64,000 nt of DNA. Source: Neoceratodus forsteri. Lineage: Eukaryota > Chordata > Ceratodontiformes > Ceratodontidae. The position numbers and the translations under genes were made by a program. Below are positions 9,556-19,604 of the stretch, piece after piece (within the stretch, counting starts at the first letter, position 1; each line of letters begins with the position of its first letter). The notes beneath the pieces are model-generated. The model saw only the letters and a list, made by a program, of their open reading frames with translations, made no database searches and was not told the origin of the DNA. Where the stretch lies: positions 202,960,501-203,024,500 of the forward strand of contig CM057458.1 in the NCBI GenBank assembly GCA_016271365.2. The letters are read 5' to 3'.

Positions 9556-11722
9556 CTATTTATTTATTTATTTGTTAACCGGGTGAGTACACTGGTCCCT
9601 GGGACCGGTTTCAGGTATGACCCAAGCCATGGAGATGGCACAAATACATAGGTACAGAAGTCATGGACTGAGAGAACAGTACTAGGATTTCACAGTTTCA
9701 GATAAATACATAGAGTGAACAAGGATTTAACATTGAATAATTTACAGTTTTACCAATTAAGTACAAAACCATTTGCAAAGCAATATGGTAAAATAGTACT
9801 TATGGAGGGCTGTTGCAGTTGTCAGGCTGTTAAAGAGTACAAAATGCAGGTTTGTAGCTTCATATAGAGATGATCGAGGGTTAATATTGAGAAATTTCCA
9901 GATAGTACAGTTCCAGTACAACCACCATATGCTAGAGCAATATGGTGTGGGTAGTAATGATGGAGGGCAATTACTGGTGTCAGGCTGTTATGGGGTATAA
10001 TTGTAGGTGTCAGGCTGGTATGGGGTACAATAGCATGTGTCAGGCTGTAATGGGGCACAATTGCAGGTGGATTTAGAGAGAAGGGTTGAAAGTAGTTGTG
10101 ATTTGAAGGTCTATGTAGTGCCTATGTTAAGGACAGAGGTGGGGAAACTATCCCAGAGTTTAGGAGCCACTAAGGAGAATGTTCTCTGTCTCATGTTCAT
10201 GGAGGAGTGAGGGACACTAAGCAATTGTTGAAATGAGGACCTAGTTGTTCTAGTGCTTTGCTTGATGCACAGGAGTCTACCTAAAGGGGAGGCAGAACTT
10301 GCCACAAGGGCTTTATGGACAAGGGCACCCAAGTGGAGGTCACGACAGGCCAGGGGAAAAGCCAGCCAAGGGAGGTGTACATTGAGTAGTGGTGGGTAGT
10401 TAGATGTGCAGAGAAAATAAAATGACAGATGTGGTTGTATGCCATGTTTCATCTGTTGAGTTCCCTAGATGATGTCTGGGAGATGACGAGGAGCAGTTTT
10501 CTAAGAGCGGGAGCATCATACCTCTTACTATCACCAGCCATGCCTCTGGGGTAAGAAAGTGCTTTAGGCAGTAGCAGACTCCAACCTGCTGGTGAACTCT
10601 TTTGTTAGTTGTACCTATATGTACACCAAATATAAGGGAAGGGTCCAGTGTGACACCCCCAGATATTTAAAACTCTTGCCACTCACAAATAACTGCGCTA
10701 CTGGAGAAATGGGTAGGGGTGCTATCCAAACTTAGTCCACAGCACAAACACCACAAACACACTCCAAAGTCCAAAATTAAATGCAAAGAAAAGTACAAAC
10801 TAGACAGATCCATGCCATAGTTTTATTTGGAGAGCCCAAGTGAGCATCTTCTATCCTGGGCACCTTGCGTCTAACACACAAAGCACCGAAGATAGAAGTG
10901 CCGAGGATAGGTGGTGTTCACTTGGGTTCTCCAAATAAAACTATGGCATGGATCTGTCTAGTTTGTACTTTTCTTTACATTTAATTTTGGACTTTAGAGT
11001 GCATTTGTGGTGTGTTGTGCTGTGATTGAAAACGCTTGACCTGCTCGAGGAGTGCTCTGTCAGGGACCAATATTGAGAGGGAGTTCACCATTCTATAGGG
11101 TAATTTTTGGAGCTTCTGTCTAGACCCAGATAGCATAGTTTGGATTTTCATTGAGTTAACCAGAAGTCAGGTAGCTGAGAATCAGTTGTGTGTGATTGAG
11201 AAATCATGCACTAGGGAGTGAGATGGGGGGTTGGGGAGACTATGGTAGCTCATATACAGAATAAAATTGTCCGCATACATGATTTTCAGATAGTCAGTGT
11301 TAGAGTACAAAAGGATGTTGATGAAAATAGAGTATAGAATACAACCCAGGATGGATCCTTGTGGGACACCATTGAGCACTGTGAGGGGTGACAATAGTGC
11401 TCTACTGACATAGACACTTTGTGACCTCCCAGAAAGATAATGTCAAAACCAGTTTGCCATCCTCACCAAGAAGCCTAGTGAGGCCAGCTTCTGGATAAGG
11501 AGGTTGTGGTCAATGAGGCTGAAGGCCTTGGATAAGTCAATGGCTCCAGTTAGCATGCCCATGATAGCATATCTGAGTATGTGGTTGGTGAAACTGGCTA
11601 TGGCTGTGGTGGTGTTGAACCCCTTCCTGAAACCATGCTGCAAGGGGGAGAGAAGTCCATTATTGTCTATATAGTCTGTCATTTGCTGTAGGATAATATT
11701 CTCAAGAACTTGTGCTTGTGGT
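9556..11722 (-). mobile_element. LINE-X copy ii (5'-truncated)
   Basis: Minus-strand copy with a (TAAA)n tail at 9556-9575 and the LINE-X 3' terminal box (ACTCACCCGGTTAACAAA on the minus strand). The RT is recognisable in three open pieces: 11443-11682 (SPLQHGFRKGFNTTTAIASF, GAIDLSKAFSLIDHNLLIQK), 11182-11394 (LNGVPQGSILGCILYSIFIN and MYADNFILYM, where the catalytic YADD reads YADN) and 10111-10452 (RQRTFSLVAPKLWDSFPTSV). It is interrupted by a fold-back element at 10738-11024 and meets an L2 fragment at 11723. The YADN change and frameshifts show it is inactive. Confidence 0.82.
10738..11024. repeat. Fold-back (long-hairpin) element in LINE-X
   Basis: A 287-bp almost perfect inverted repeat. 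The left arm runs from 10738 (CACAGCACAAACACCACAAA) to about 10846; the right arm is about 10913-11024 (ends TGTTGTGCTGTG). Similarity continues weakly to the centre. The arms differ at only a few positions. It sits inside the RT of LINE-X copy ii and is younger than it. No transposase and no clear target duplication, so the mobilising family is unknown; the structure fits a snap-back MITE. Confidence 0.85.
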
Positions 11723-12431
11723 TTTGTGCAAACTGTATTGGCTGCCGGTCAGGTGGAGGATTGCTTTCAAGGTGGATTTAATCACCTATAAGACCCTATA
11801 CACAAGAATGGAAGCAAGGAATAGCCAGGAAACTACCGTCTTGTTAGTCTAACCTCAGTCGTTGGAAAACTGATGGAGTTCTTGCTGAAGGAAAGAATTG
11901 TGGCTTTTTTGGAACAAACTGGTCAGCTCAACAAATATAAACATGATTTCACAGCACAGAGGTCCTGCCAGACAAACCAGGTTGATTTTTTCAACTGGGT
12001 CACCAAAACAGTGGATCATGGTGGGGCAGTGAATGTGGTTTACTTGGACTTCAGCAAAGCTTTTGACTCTTCTGCACAGGAGGCTAATCTAAAAACTGGA
12101 GAACATGGGAGTCGGGCCCGAGGTAATGAACTGGGTCAGAAACTGGTTATGTGGGAGAACTCAGACAGTATTAGTGAATGGCACTCTGTCAGAAGAGGGG
12201 AGGGTGATTAGCAAGGTCCCACAGAGCTCAGTTTTGGGGCCGATCCTCTTCAATATATTCATCAGCTACATTGCAGATGGACTGAAGGGAAATGTGTGCC
12301 TGTTTGCAGATGACACTAAAATCTGCAACAGGGTGGACACACCAGAGGGACAGCATAGCATGGAAGCTGATCTCTGAAAACTGGAGGAGAGGTCCAGGAC
12401 CTGTCAACTGAAATTCAATACCAAAAAATGC

Positions 12432-13142
12432 ATGTTCATGCATCGGGGAACATGTAACACAGGGAAACTGTACTCAGTGGGAGGAGAGCAGCTGGTGGCT
12501 ACTAGGCAGGAGCGAGACCTGGGGGTGATCATATCAGATGACCTCAAGGTCAGTAAACAATGTGAAAAGGCAGCACTAAAAGCTCGTGGCATCCTGGGAT
12601 GCATAGGGAGGGGCATTACAAGCAGAAGGCATAAAGTAATCATGCCCCAGTATCAGTCCCTGGTAAGGTCTCACCTGGAGTACTGTGTCCAGTTCTGGAG
12701 ACCACACCTCAGGAAGGACGTAGATAGGCTAGAGATGGTACAGATAAGAGCAACAAAGATGGTGCAGGGCTTCCATCAGAAACTGTACAAGGCAAAGCTA
12801 GATGATCTCAAATTATACTCCCTAGATCAACGCAGGAATCGTGGGGACATGACTGAAACATTTAAATACCTTAAAGGCAACAACAGGGTACACGTTCAGA
12901 ACCTTTTTCAGTTAAAAGACTACAACAGGACTAGAGAGCATGACCTTAGACTTAAGGTAGGAAAGTTCACAAGCAATATGAGGATATTCTTCTTTACAGA
13001 ATGCATTGTGGAACCATGGAATAGCCTGCCGGAGGAAGTGGTGGGAGACAAGATGGGGGAATTCAAGCGGACATGTGACAATGTGGGATACTCAAGCAGG
13101 CAGCTAAGTAAGGGAAGGGTTGGAAACCAAGGGCAGGCTTGA
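12432..13142 (+). pseudogene. CR1 ORF2 C-terminal domain
   Basis: A 236-codon open stretch, the longest CR1 coding piece here. Motifs in order: QERDLGVIISDDLKVSKQCE (about residues 26-45), [40 protein letters not shown] (about 77-98), MVQIRATKMVQGFH, and FFTECIVEPWNSLPEEVVGD (about 190-209). This is the conserved region after the RT thumb in CR1 ORF2, of incompletely known role. The frame is disconnected from the RT by lesions near 12377-12432, so no complete protein can be made. Confidence 0.88.
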
Positions 13143-13171
13143 TGGATCATACGGTCCCCATCTGCTGACAA

Positions 13172-13280
13172 TGGGAGGGCTTTAAGCCTGAGGTTCGATT
13201 GGCGGAGCAACAACGTCACTCCCCCATCGGGCTTAAAAGGTCATGCATCCTGGGCCTCGTCAGGATTCATTTTTCGTTGC
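13172..13280. repeat. SDR repeat A1
   Basis: Left terminal repeat. It begins TGGGAGGGCTTTAAGCCTGA, which contains the palindrome GGCTTTAAGCC, and matches A2 over about 109 bp with a handful of substitutions. Similarity stops after 'tttttcgttgc'. Confidence 0.88.
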
Positions 13281-16200
13281 AGCCAGAGGCGCTGCTCTTC
13301 TGCCCTCTATCTGGCATCTTACATCATTTGCATCACCTTGCCATGGCAGCCATCTCCAGCTGCAGGATCATTTCTTCTCTCATTTTCTCTTATACCATCC
13401 TTTGGTTTCACCCCTGGTTGTTTTCCTTGGTGGCTTTCCGCCATTCTTATCTGGCGTCTGCCTTGCTCTCTGCTCCTCTTTCCATTCCTCCCTCCCCCGT
13501 GTCTCCATTCCTCATCCTGCCACCCCTCCTTTTCAATGCCACTGTGCACTGGCTCTCCACTTCACTGACCCCCCCGTACCTTTCATTGCGGTCCCTCTTG
13601 ACATCAATATGTGCTGCCATCCTTTCGCTCCTTTCAGCTTTGCCTCCTGGTTTGTCACCTCTGTGGACCACCGACCTGGTCCTCCACTGAGTTTCCCTAC
13701 TGCTGCTGCTCTTTTCACTCCCAGTCACCACCTGCACTGCTGTTTCATGCTCCTCCTTCATTCTGCTCCTTCGCCAACTCCTCTCATCTTCGGAGCGATG
13801 CAGTCCATCTATTTTCTCTGTGCAGGGCACATAATTGTTCCTCTGGGCCTCTTTATGTTCTGGGATGTAATTGAACCATGTGTCTGGGATGCAGCTGTTC
13901 TTCAGCCTGATTCACAATTCTGGTATGGCAGCAATAAATGTATTGTGATACCGGGAGACTCTGTAGCTCATCCTGCACCTGTAGCTCTTAACTCTGTCTG
14001 CCTCGGTCACTTTCCCTCATATTTTCCATATTTGACAAACTGTTTTCTTGCATCAATTGATTCATTTGGTTACTCCTAACCCACTGTGGCATATCTGAGC
14101 TTTATTAATCTAGATGAATTCTGTTTCTGCACTGCAATGTTGTATTATATGCATTTTGCTGATTATCTTTACTTAGCTTTAATTAGTGAGATGTGCTCAG
14201 TAAATAGCCTGTTCTTTGATGTGCAACCTCTATATTCAACCTTCGGCAAGTGCTTGGAGCCTCTTACGTCATGCGCATTATGATAAACGCATATTCCTGG
14301 CCCTAGCTTTCCTGCTCAGTAGGCTTTCATGGCTTATGGCCATCTGCCGTGCGGGTGCCCCTTCTTGACCTCTCTATTCCAGCACATCTTGCAGCTCATT
14401 GCTTGCTTTTCCTTGACCTTGCTGCTTCCACTTTGGGCCCGTCCTGAATTCACTTCCCTCTAGGCCTCTGCCCATGCTTTCTTTTGGGCATACCTAATAT
14501 TAACATACCATACCTATCATGACTCTTATGCTGGCTTGTTCTATGTGGCGCTCCGAGTCCCTTCCTTCATTCCTCCCTCTGGTAGGTGCTCTCTCTCCTT
14601 CCTTGTCCGGTACCTTCTTTTAATGGTTTCCCCTATCCTGTATCTGGCTACCTATCATTAATCATATGCCACCTCATCACTCACGGCCCTCCTGCCTTAT
14701 GTATCAGGTTCATGGCTCCGTTCATCATTCCCCAATTATTATCTCATACCAGCCGTTAACGACTTGCTCCAATCATGGCTTCACACCATCATCATCCATC
14801 CATCACCAGCCATCAAGGATTTGCTCCACTCATGGCTTCCATCTATCCTCATCCTTCCATCTTTCCTCATGCCTTTTTTCATGCCAGTCATTACAGCTTC
14901 ACTCCTCTGGTCCTCATTAACCATTTCTTATCTCATCAAGCCTCCTTTCATGACTTCATTCCATCATCAGCCATCAAGGATTCACTCAACTTGTTACAGT
15001 CCATTTAGTCTTCTCAACTCTATGATGCCTCACACTGACCTGCTCATCTATTTCCATCGCTCGATCGGTCTGCCTCGGCTGACCACTCAGTATACCTCAG
15101 TGGAATCCATCTGGCTTGCACTTGATATTTCTTTTTGGCTTTCCTATCCTTAATCATATGCTCTGCCTGACTCTGTCCAGCCCCATCCAACTCACCCTAC
15201 TGCAGTTCTCATCCCATACCGGCTGGGTCCTATGCTACCCCATTTCCCTCCCTACTGTTCTTCATCCTTTCATACCTCACTTTCCCGTACTAGACTCCAT
15301 GGCTTCAATCCATCATCATACCTCATCCATTCCTATTTTACCTTCCTCAGCCTAGCGTCTATTCTCTTCCCAGCTGTCATGGATTTTCTCCACTCATTGC
15401 TTCACTCCTCATCATACATTGTCCAATTCTGCACCTCTTGATCGCTCATCCTAAGTGTATCCACTGGTTCGCCTAACCTCTGGTTCTAGTCATGCCTTCT
15501 TGGCCTCGAGTACACCTCCTTTTGAGGAGCCTCCTTACTCGCATTGCTCTATCGAGCATCCTATCTTCGTATAAGTTCATTTTCAAGTTCATTCCCATCT
15601 CCTTTATTCATATTTCATTGGCCTGCTGCCCTCCTGCTGTGATCATCACCATCAGTATTCATCATTGCCTCATGTTCTTTCATTTAATTTCAAGTTCATT
15701 TACAGTCTGTTTTTTCCAGATCTGCTCACGTTAAACTGCTGCACTCAAGTGGCAATCATCATTATCATTGAATCATTCCTGTCTCCTGCTCTTCCAATTC
15801 CATACTGGCCATCCAGAATTTGCTCCACTCATGGCCTGCTATCGATATTTTTTTTGGGGTGTACCTATCACGACTCCTATGCCACCTTATTAACCCGCGG
15901 CCATCCTGCTGCATGTATCAAGTTCATAACTCCAGTCATCATTCACTCAGCATTACCTCAAGGTTTATCCATTTACATCACTTACTCAAACATTCCTATC
16001 ATTGAATCCTATGCTGCCTCATCAACTACAACCTCAGAGTCTAATCGTTCAGGGTCTAATCGTTCACATCACATAATCAAGCATGCCTATTCAACCTCAG
16101 TGTCTGCTCACTCGCATCGCTCAAGTCAAGCCAGTCTGCATTCTCCTCAGTCTCCTCATCAGCACATCTGGAACCTCCTCATGAGCACATCTGGATACCC

Positions 16201-16666
16201 CTTGCTCCTCTGACTTCTACATGGATTTACTCGCTCCCATTGACTACTCAAGCATACCCTTCTTGGGTCCCTGCTGCCTCAAGTTCCATCTTTAATCTGT
16301 GCTTCTTTGGAGTTTTCCCTGTCTCATCATCATCCTCCTTACTCATATCACTCGTTAATGAACCATTCTTTTTACTGACATACATCCTCAAATCAAACGT
16401 TGTCAGCCTGGAGGTAAGGTGATCTAGGCCTTGGATCCCCAGAGGTTTCCTCCTCAAAGGGGGTTTTTCCTCTCCTCTGTGCCAATGGTCATAATATTAG
16501 TTAGAGTTGGTGCTTTCTTCGGTTAGTTAGTTAGGTTCTGTTGTTGGATGGAGGCAGATGGTGGCCCCGGCTTTCCCCTCTCTCCTTAGGAAGTTAGCCC
16601 TTCTCTTCACAGAATTCTTTCATCATCCTCGCCTCTTCAAAGCTCGACATCATGGGTATTCTTTTT
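13281..16666. other. Internal region of the SDR element, pyrimidine-rich, no known protein
   Basis: About 3.4 kb with a strong C+T bias on the plus strand. A 278-codon plus-strand open frame (13243-14079) and a 182-codon one (15665-16213) exist, but their Ser/His/Pro/Leu-rich composition looks like a by-product of the base bias; I see no RT, RNase H or recombinase motifs. Degenerate internal repeats occur: 'tttgctccactcatgg' recurs near 14820 and 15820, and the stretch around 14660-14720 resembles that around 15880-15940. Confidence 0.6.
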
Positions 16667-16866
16667 GGGCTTCTTCCTAACCTACCTTTAGCTGATGCAT
16701 TCATTCCTACGGCACCTGTAGGAGGGAACCCTCCTTTAGGGTTCCTCGCATCGTACCCCTACAGGGTGGTATATCCCCTGGATAGAGAGGCGGAAAGCCA
16801 CAAAGCAAATCAAGTTACACAAGCATCATCTCATATCATCTCATCCAGTTGCATAAGCACATTGAA
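16667..16866. repeat. SDR repeat B1
   Basis: About 200 bp from GGGCTTCTTCCTAACCTAC to CACATTGAA, directly abutting A2. It contains the short hairpin GAACCCTcctttAGGGTTC near its middle. B2 carries the same feature with a changed loop. Confidence 0.88.
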
Positions 16867-16976
16867 TGGGAGGGCTTTAAGCCTGAGGTTCGATGGGTGG
16901 AGCAACAACGTCACTCCCCCATTGGGCTTAAAAGGTCATACATCCTGGGCCTCACCAGGATTAATTTTTCATTGCC
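16867..16976. repeat. SDR repeat A2
   Basis: Second copy of A, starting immediately after B1 with TGGGAGGGCTTTAAGCCTGA and ending near 'aatttttcattgc'. Confidence 0.88.
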
Positions 16977-17024
16977 CACCATCCACCCCTCCTCCTCCTC
17001 CAGCAGCTCATCTCTCTTAGCCGT

Positions 17025-17225
17025 GGGCTTCTTCCTAACCTACCGTTAGCTGACACATTCATTCCCTCAGCACCTGTAAGGGGGGAACCCTCTTCTAGGG
17101 TTCCTTGCATCGTAACCCTACAGCGTGGTATATCCCACAGATAGAGAGTCAGAAAGTCACAGAACAAATCAAGTTACACAAGCATCACCTCATATCATCT
17201 CATCCAGCTGTGTAAGCACATTGAA
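17025..17225. repeat. SDR repeat B2
   Basis: Second copy of B, forming the right end of the element. It ends CACATTGAA, after which CR1 resumes. Only 48 bp separate it from A2. Confidence 0.88.
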
Positions 17226-17636
17226 CTTCTATGTTTCTATGTATATGGCTTGGGTCCAGGCTACTTGTCTGACTTCCTGACACCTGTCTGCCTGGTGCAC
17301 TCACTCTGGTTTTCCACAGGAGGACCTCCTTGTGGTCCCAAGGGTGCGGCTGAAGACCTCTGGGGACCATGCCTTTGAAGTGGCAGGGCCCGTATTATGG
17401 AGTTCTTTGCCAAGAACCCCAAGGGAGGATTACTTGCATTTGACATCCACTAGTTTTACTCTAAAGCAGAAGAGGTTTTAAGAATTAATTTAAATGGTTT
17501 TAATTATTTATGTTTTATGATTGACCGATCCTGATTTTAAATTGTTTAATTATGTGTGTTTCCTGTTTTCACTTCTATATAAAGTGCCCAGAGCCTCTGG
17601 GTTTGGGTGTTAAAGAAATAACGTTTGACTTGACTT

Positions 17637-18271
17637 GACTGCTATGTTGGTCAAGGAGCAAGAGGAAAAACTTAGAAATGTGGTAAAATCCCTCCATGCT
17701 GAGGGGGCGGTTGTAAACGCCCATGTTATTCATGCTGTGGCACTCAGCATTGTCGAAGCAAATTCCCCTCATTTGTTAGTGAAGAACGGTATTGACATGA
17801 CTCTCATCTGCAAGTGGATATTTTTTTTTTTTACATAGAATGGGGTTTAGTAAGAGCAAGGGCAATAAAGCAGCTAGAACAGCCCTTAGTGACCTTCCCT
17901 AAACTAAATTAGCTGTATTGGGTAGAATTGCGAAAACCTGGGCACAAGAGTTTATAGCCCTGAACATGTAGTAAATATGGATGAGACAGGAGTCAATATG
18001 CTTTCCTGTTCTGAGTGGACTATGGCCATGACAGGCTTGAAACAGCTAGCTGTCACAAGACTTGGGGACAAGTATCAAATTCAACACTAGTGATTTATAA
18101 AGGGAAAACCAAGGCTCACAGTCCTCTTCACAAATTTCCAGCCAATTGGCACATCACCCACTCTTTGCATCATGGGGCCAACAAAGACACACTGCAGTTC
18201 ATTGATAAAATTCTTGTGTCCCACTATAACTGTAGTAAATGGCATTTTGATTTACCACATCATGTGGTGTA
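17637..18271 (+). pseudogene. pogo-type DDE transposase relic
   Basis: Plus-strand fragment of a pogo/DDE_1-type transposase. It starts directly after the L2 tail with EKLRNVVKSLHAEGAVVNAH and VALSIVEANSPHLLVKNGID (17665-17800), matching the region before the catalytic core (conserved G-A-V-V-N and L-L-x-x-N-G). After frameshifts come VNMDETGVN (about 17975-18000, the first catalytic Asp in D-E-T-G), SEWTMAMTGLKQLAVTRLGD (18015-18075), YKGKTKAHSPLHKFPANWHI (18098-18160) and ANKDTLQFIDKIL (about 18178-18215). The C-terminal catalytic residues and the DNA-binding N-terminus are not seen. Several stops, so inactive. The superfamily call is firm; the family is not. Confidence 0.75.
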
Positions 18272-19496
18272 ATTATGCATACTTATTGTATGCCAGTGTG
18301 TACAGAAAAAAATCCTGTTTTTTTTTATTCCCTTTCTTCCCCCCTGAGCTCTGTGCTTGTGATGGTCCAGAACCCTGATCCATCAGTGGCCGGGGGGCGG
18401 GCAGGACTTCCAGTCCTGAGTCAAACATGCTGGCACCATGGTTGTCATAGGCAGCAGCTGCAGTTTCGGCATCCAGCGGAGCAATTGGACAGTTTTTGTC
18501 CACATGTTTCTCTGCTCTGCCAACCACTTGCTGCAATTTTCCCTGCTGCTGTCACAGGAACCCAGCCCTGAGCTGAGATAGTGAAGTCATTGCCATTCTG
18601 TCTTGTTCATCTCTCTTATCAGGCAACAGAGAGTGTGGAGCTCAGGAAAGCCAGCATCTGTCATCGATGACTCTCTAGGCCCAGTCAGGTGGACCCAGAT
18701 TAGTTTGTGCCATGCCCACCATAGTGAAGCAGAAGAAGCTGTCTAAGGCCACTTTGCCCTTGCCCCCACCTCAGCCCTCCCAGTCCCACCCATTTTGTTT
18801 CTCTGGCTTCACCAGACCCACCCAGTCCCTCTTTATCTTCTGCCCCGACTCCATTCTCCTGAGCGCTCTGTGGTCATGGTGGTTGCCCTGCTGCACCTCC
18901 CCCCCCCACGATTTTGACTTTGAGTATCCCACCAGTGGCACTCTGCACCAAGTTGAGAGAGGAGTTGGGATCTCAGCCTCAGGAGAGACTAGAGAGGAGA
19001 GGAGAGGAGAGGAGATTAGAATAGAGAAGGCCTATGCCAGACCAGCCACTGGCCAGTCATCGGTCCTGTGGGGGTGTCACGGATGTGGTAGCGATTGCTC
19101 TTTGCCTTTTTACTGCTCCAGTCCACTTCCACCAGCTGCCTGCCAGACCTGCAGTGAGACTGAGAGTCATCAGCAGTGAAAAAAGCACTGCATCACCAGT
19201 CTGACTCCGCCATCCCACTGAGAGTCGAGTTGAGAATGAACTGAAGAAGAAAAAGAGTACAAGCAATAGAGAGGCCCAGGACTCATCGCTGAAGGGCCAA
19301 CAGCGCACAGCAGCAGCAGGGGTGAGCCAGCCAGTCAAGGTAGGTGCCTCCAGAGCCCAGCCCTCACACAAAACACTAATAGTAATATATTTATTTACCT
19401 AAAGGAATTTTACTGGTCACTGGAAGGGACTGCAATACTGGGCCTGGCTGGGATCAGGTGGTATATTGGAAGCTCCCCCTGCAGTAGTGCAGCATC
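18272..19496. other. Unassigned; one doubtful ORF
   Basis: No domain recognised. A plus-strand open frame of 155 codons (18712-19179) starts MPTIVKQKKLSKATLPLPPP, is rich in Pro and Ser, and later includes an Arg/Glu-rich stretch from a GGAGA-type run (18990-19015). It could be the N-terminus of an unknown transposon protein or chance. Opposite-strand frames are short. Confidence 0.3.
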
Positions 19497-19604
19497 TGGC
19501 TGGCTCTAAAGTGCCTCTATTTCTGAATTCTGAGACAGGTTGTCTTGTTAGAATTTCCAACAAGACAACCTGCCTCAGAAATAGAGGTACTTTAGAGCCA
19601 GCCA
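19497..19604. repeat. Short perfect-loop hairpin (about 50-bp arms)
   Basis: Left arm from GGCTGGCTCTAAAGTGCCTC to TTGTCTTGTT (19497-19550); right arm 19558-19604 is its reverse complement with a few differences, including a short gap ('ctgaattctgagaca' against 'ctgaggca'). The loop is about 7 bp. Probably a degraded fold-back element. Confidence 0.75.

Larger units (their letters stand above)
13172..17225. mobile_element. Element with split direct repeats (A1-internal-B1-A2-B2)
   Basis: A 4054-bp insertion in the 3' end of CR1 copy 3. CR1 sequence is continuous across it ('tctgctgacaa' left, 'cttctatgtttctatg' right). Its ends and middle carry two repeat types: A (begins TGGGAGGGCTTTAAGCCTGA) at 13172-13280 and 16867-16976, and B (begins GGGCTTCTTCCTAACCTAC, ends CACATTGAA) at 16667-16866 and 17025-17225. 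The order A1-internal-B1-A2-B2, with B1 touching A2 and only 48 bp between A2 and B2, is the split-direct-repeat layout of Ngaro/VIPER-type tyrosine-recombinase retrotransposons. No target duplication is visible beyond a shared 'AA', also as expected. No RT or recombinase was found inside, so it would be non-autonomous. A head-to-tail dimer of a short A-B element is the main alternative. Confidence 0.7.
11800..17246 (+). mobile_element. CR1 LINE copy 3, split by the SDR element
   Basis: Plus-strand CR1 from about 11800 ('cacaagaatggaagcaagga', equivalent to LHKSGSKAG) to 13171, resuming at 17226-17246 with its octamer tail ('cttctatgtttctatgta'). Open pieces are 11873-12211 (MEFLLKERIVAFLEQT, VVYLDFSKAFDS), 12105-12377 ([37 protein letters not shown]) and 12432-13142. 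The catalytic FADD box is intact at about 12302-12313, but frameshifts separate the RT from the C-terminal domain. It inserted into L2 copy a. Confidence 0.92.
11723..17636 (+). mobile_element. L2 LINE copy a, split by a CR1 insertion
   Basis: Two L2 pieces that join in register. 11723-11799 encodes LYWLPVRWRIAFKVDLITYK. 17247-17636 resumes with GLGPGYLSDFLTPVCLVHSL, then FEVAGPVLWSSLPRTPREDY, and ends in the 3' UTR with 'gtgcccagagcctctggg' and a TTGACTTGACTTGACT tail. The intact L2 at 41.7-43.4 kb reads VRWRILFKVGLLTIKVLHGL then GPGYLSDLLSP across the same point, showing that everything between the two pieces is inserted. The encoded part is the C-terminal region of L2 ORF2, after the RT thumb. 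The 5' truncation coincides with LINE-X copy ii. Confidence 0.88.

Noticed and set aside
13243..14079. 278-codon plus-strand ORF in the SDR element.
   Set aside because: Composition (Ser, His, Pro, Leu, Cys) follows the strong C+T bias; no domain, and similar frames appear along the whole biased region.
18712..19179. 155-codon ORF, Pro-rich then Arg/Glu-rich, considered as a transposon N-terminus.
   Set aside because: No recognisable motif, and part is read from a simple GGAGA-type repeat. Kept only as unassigned sequence.
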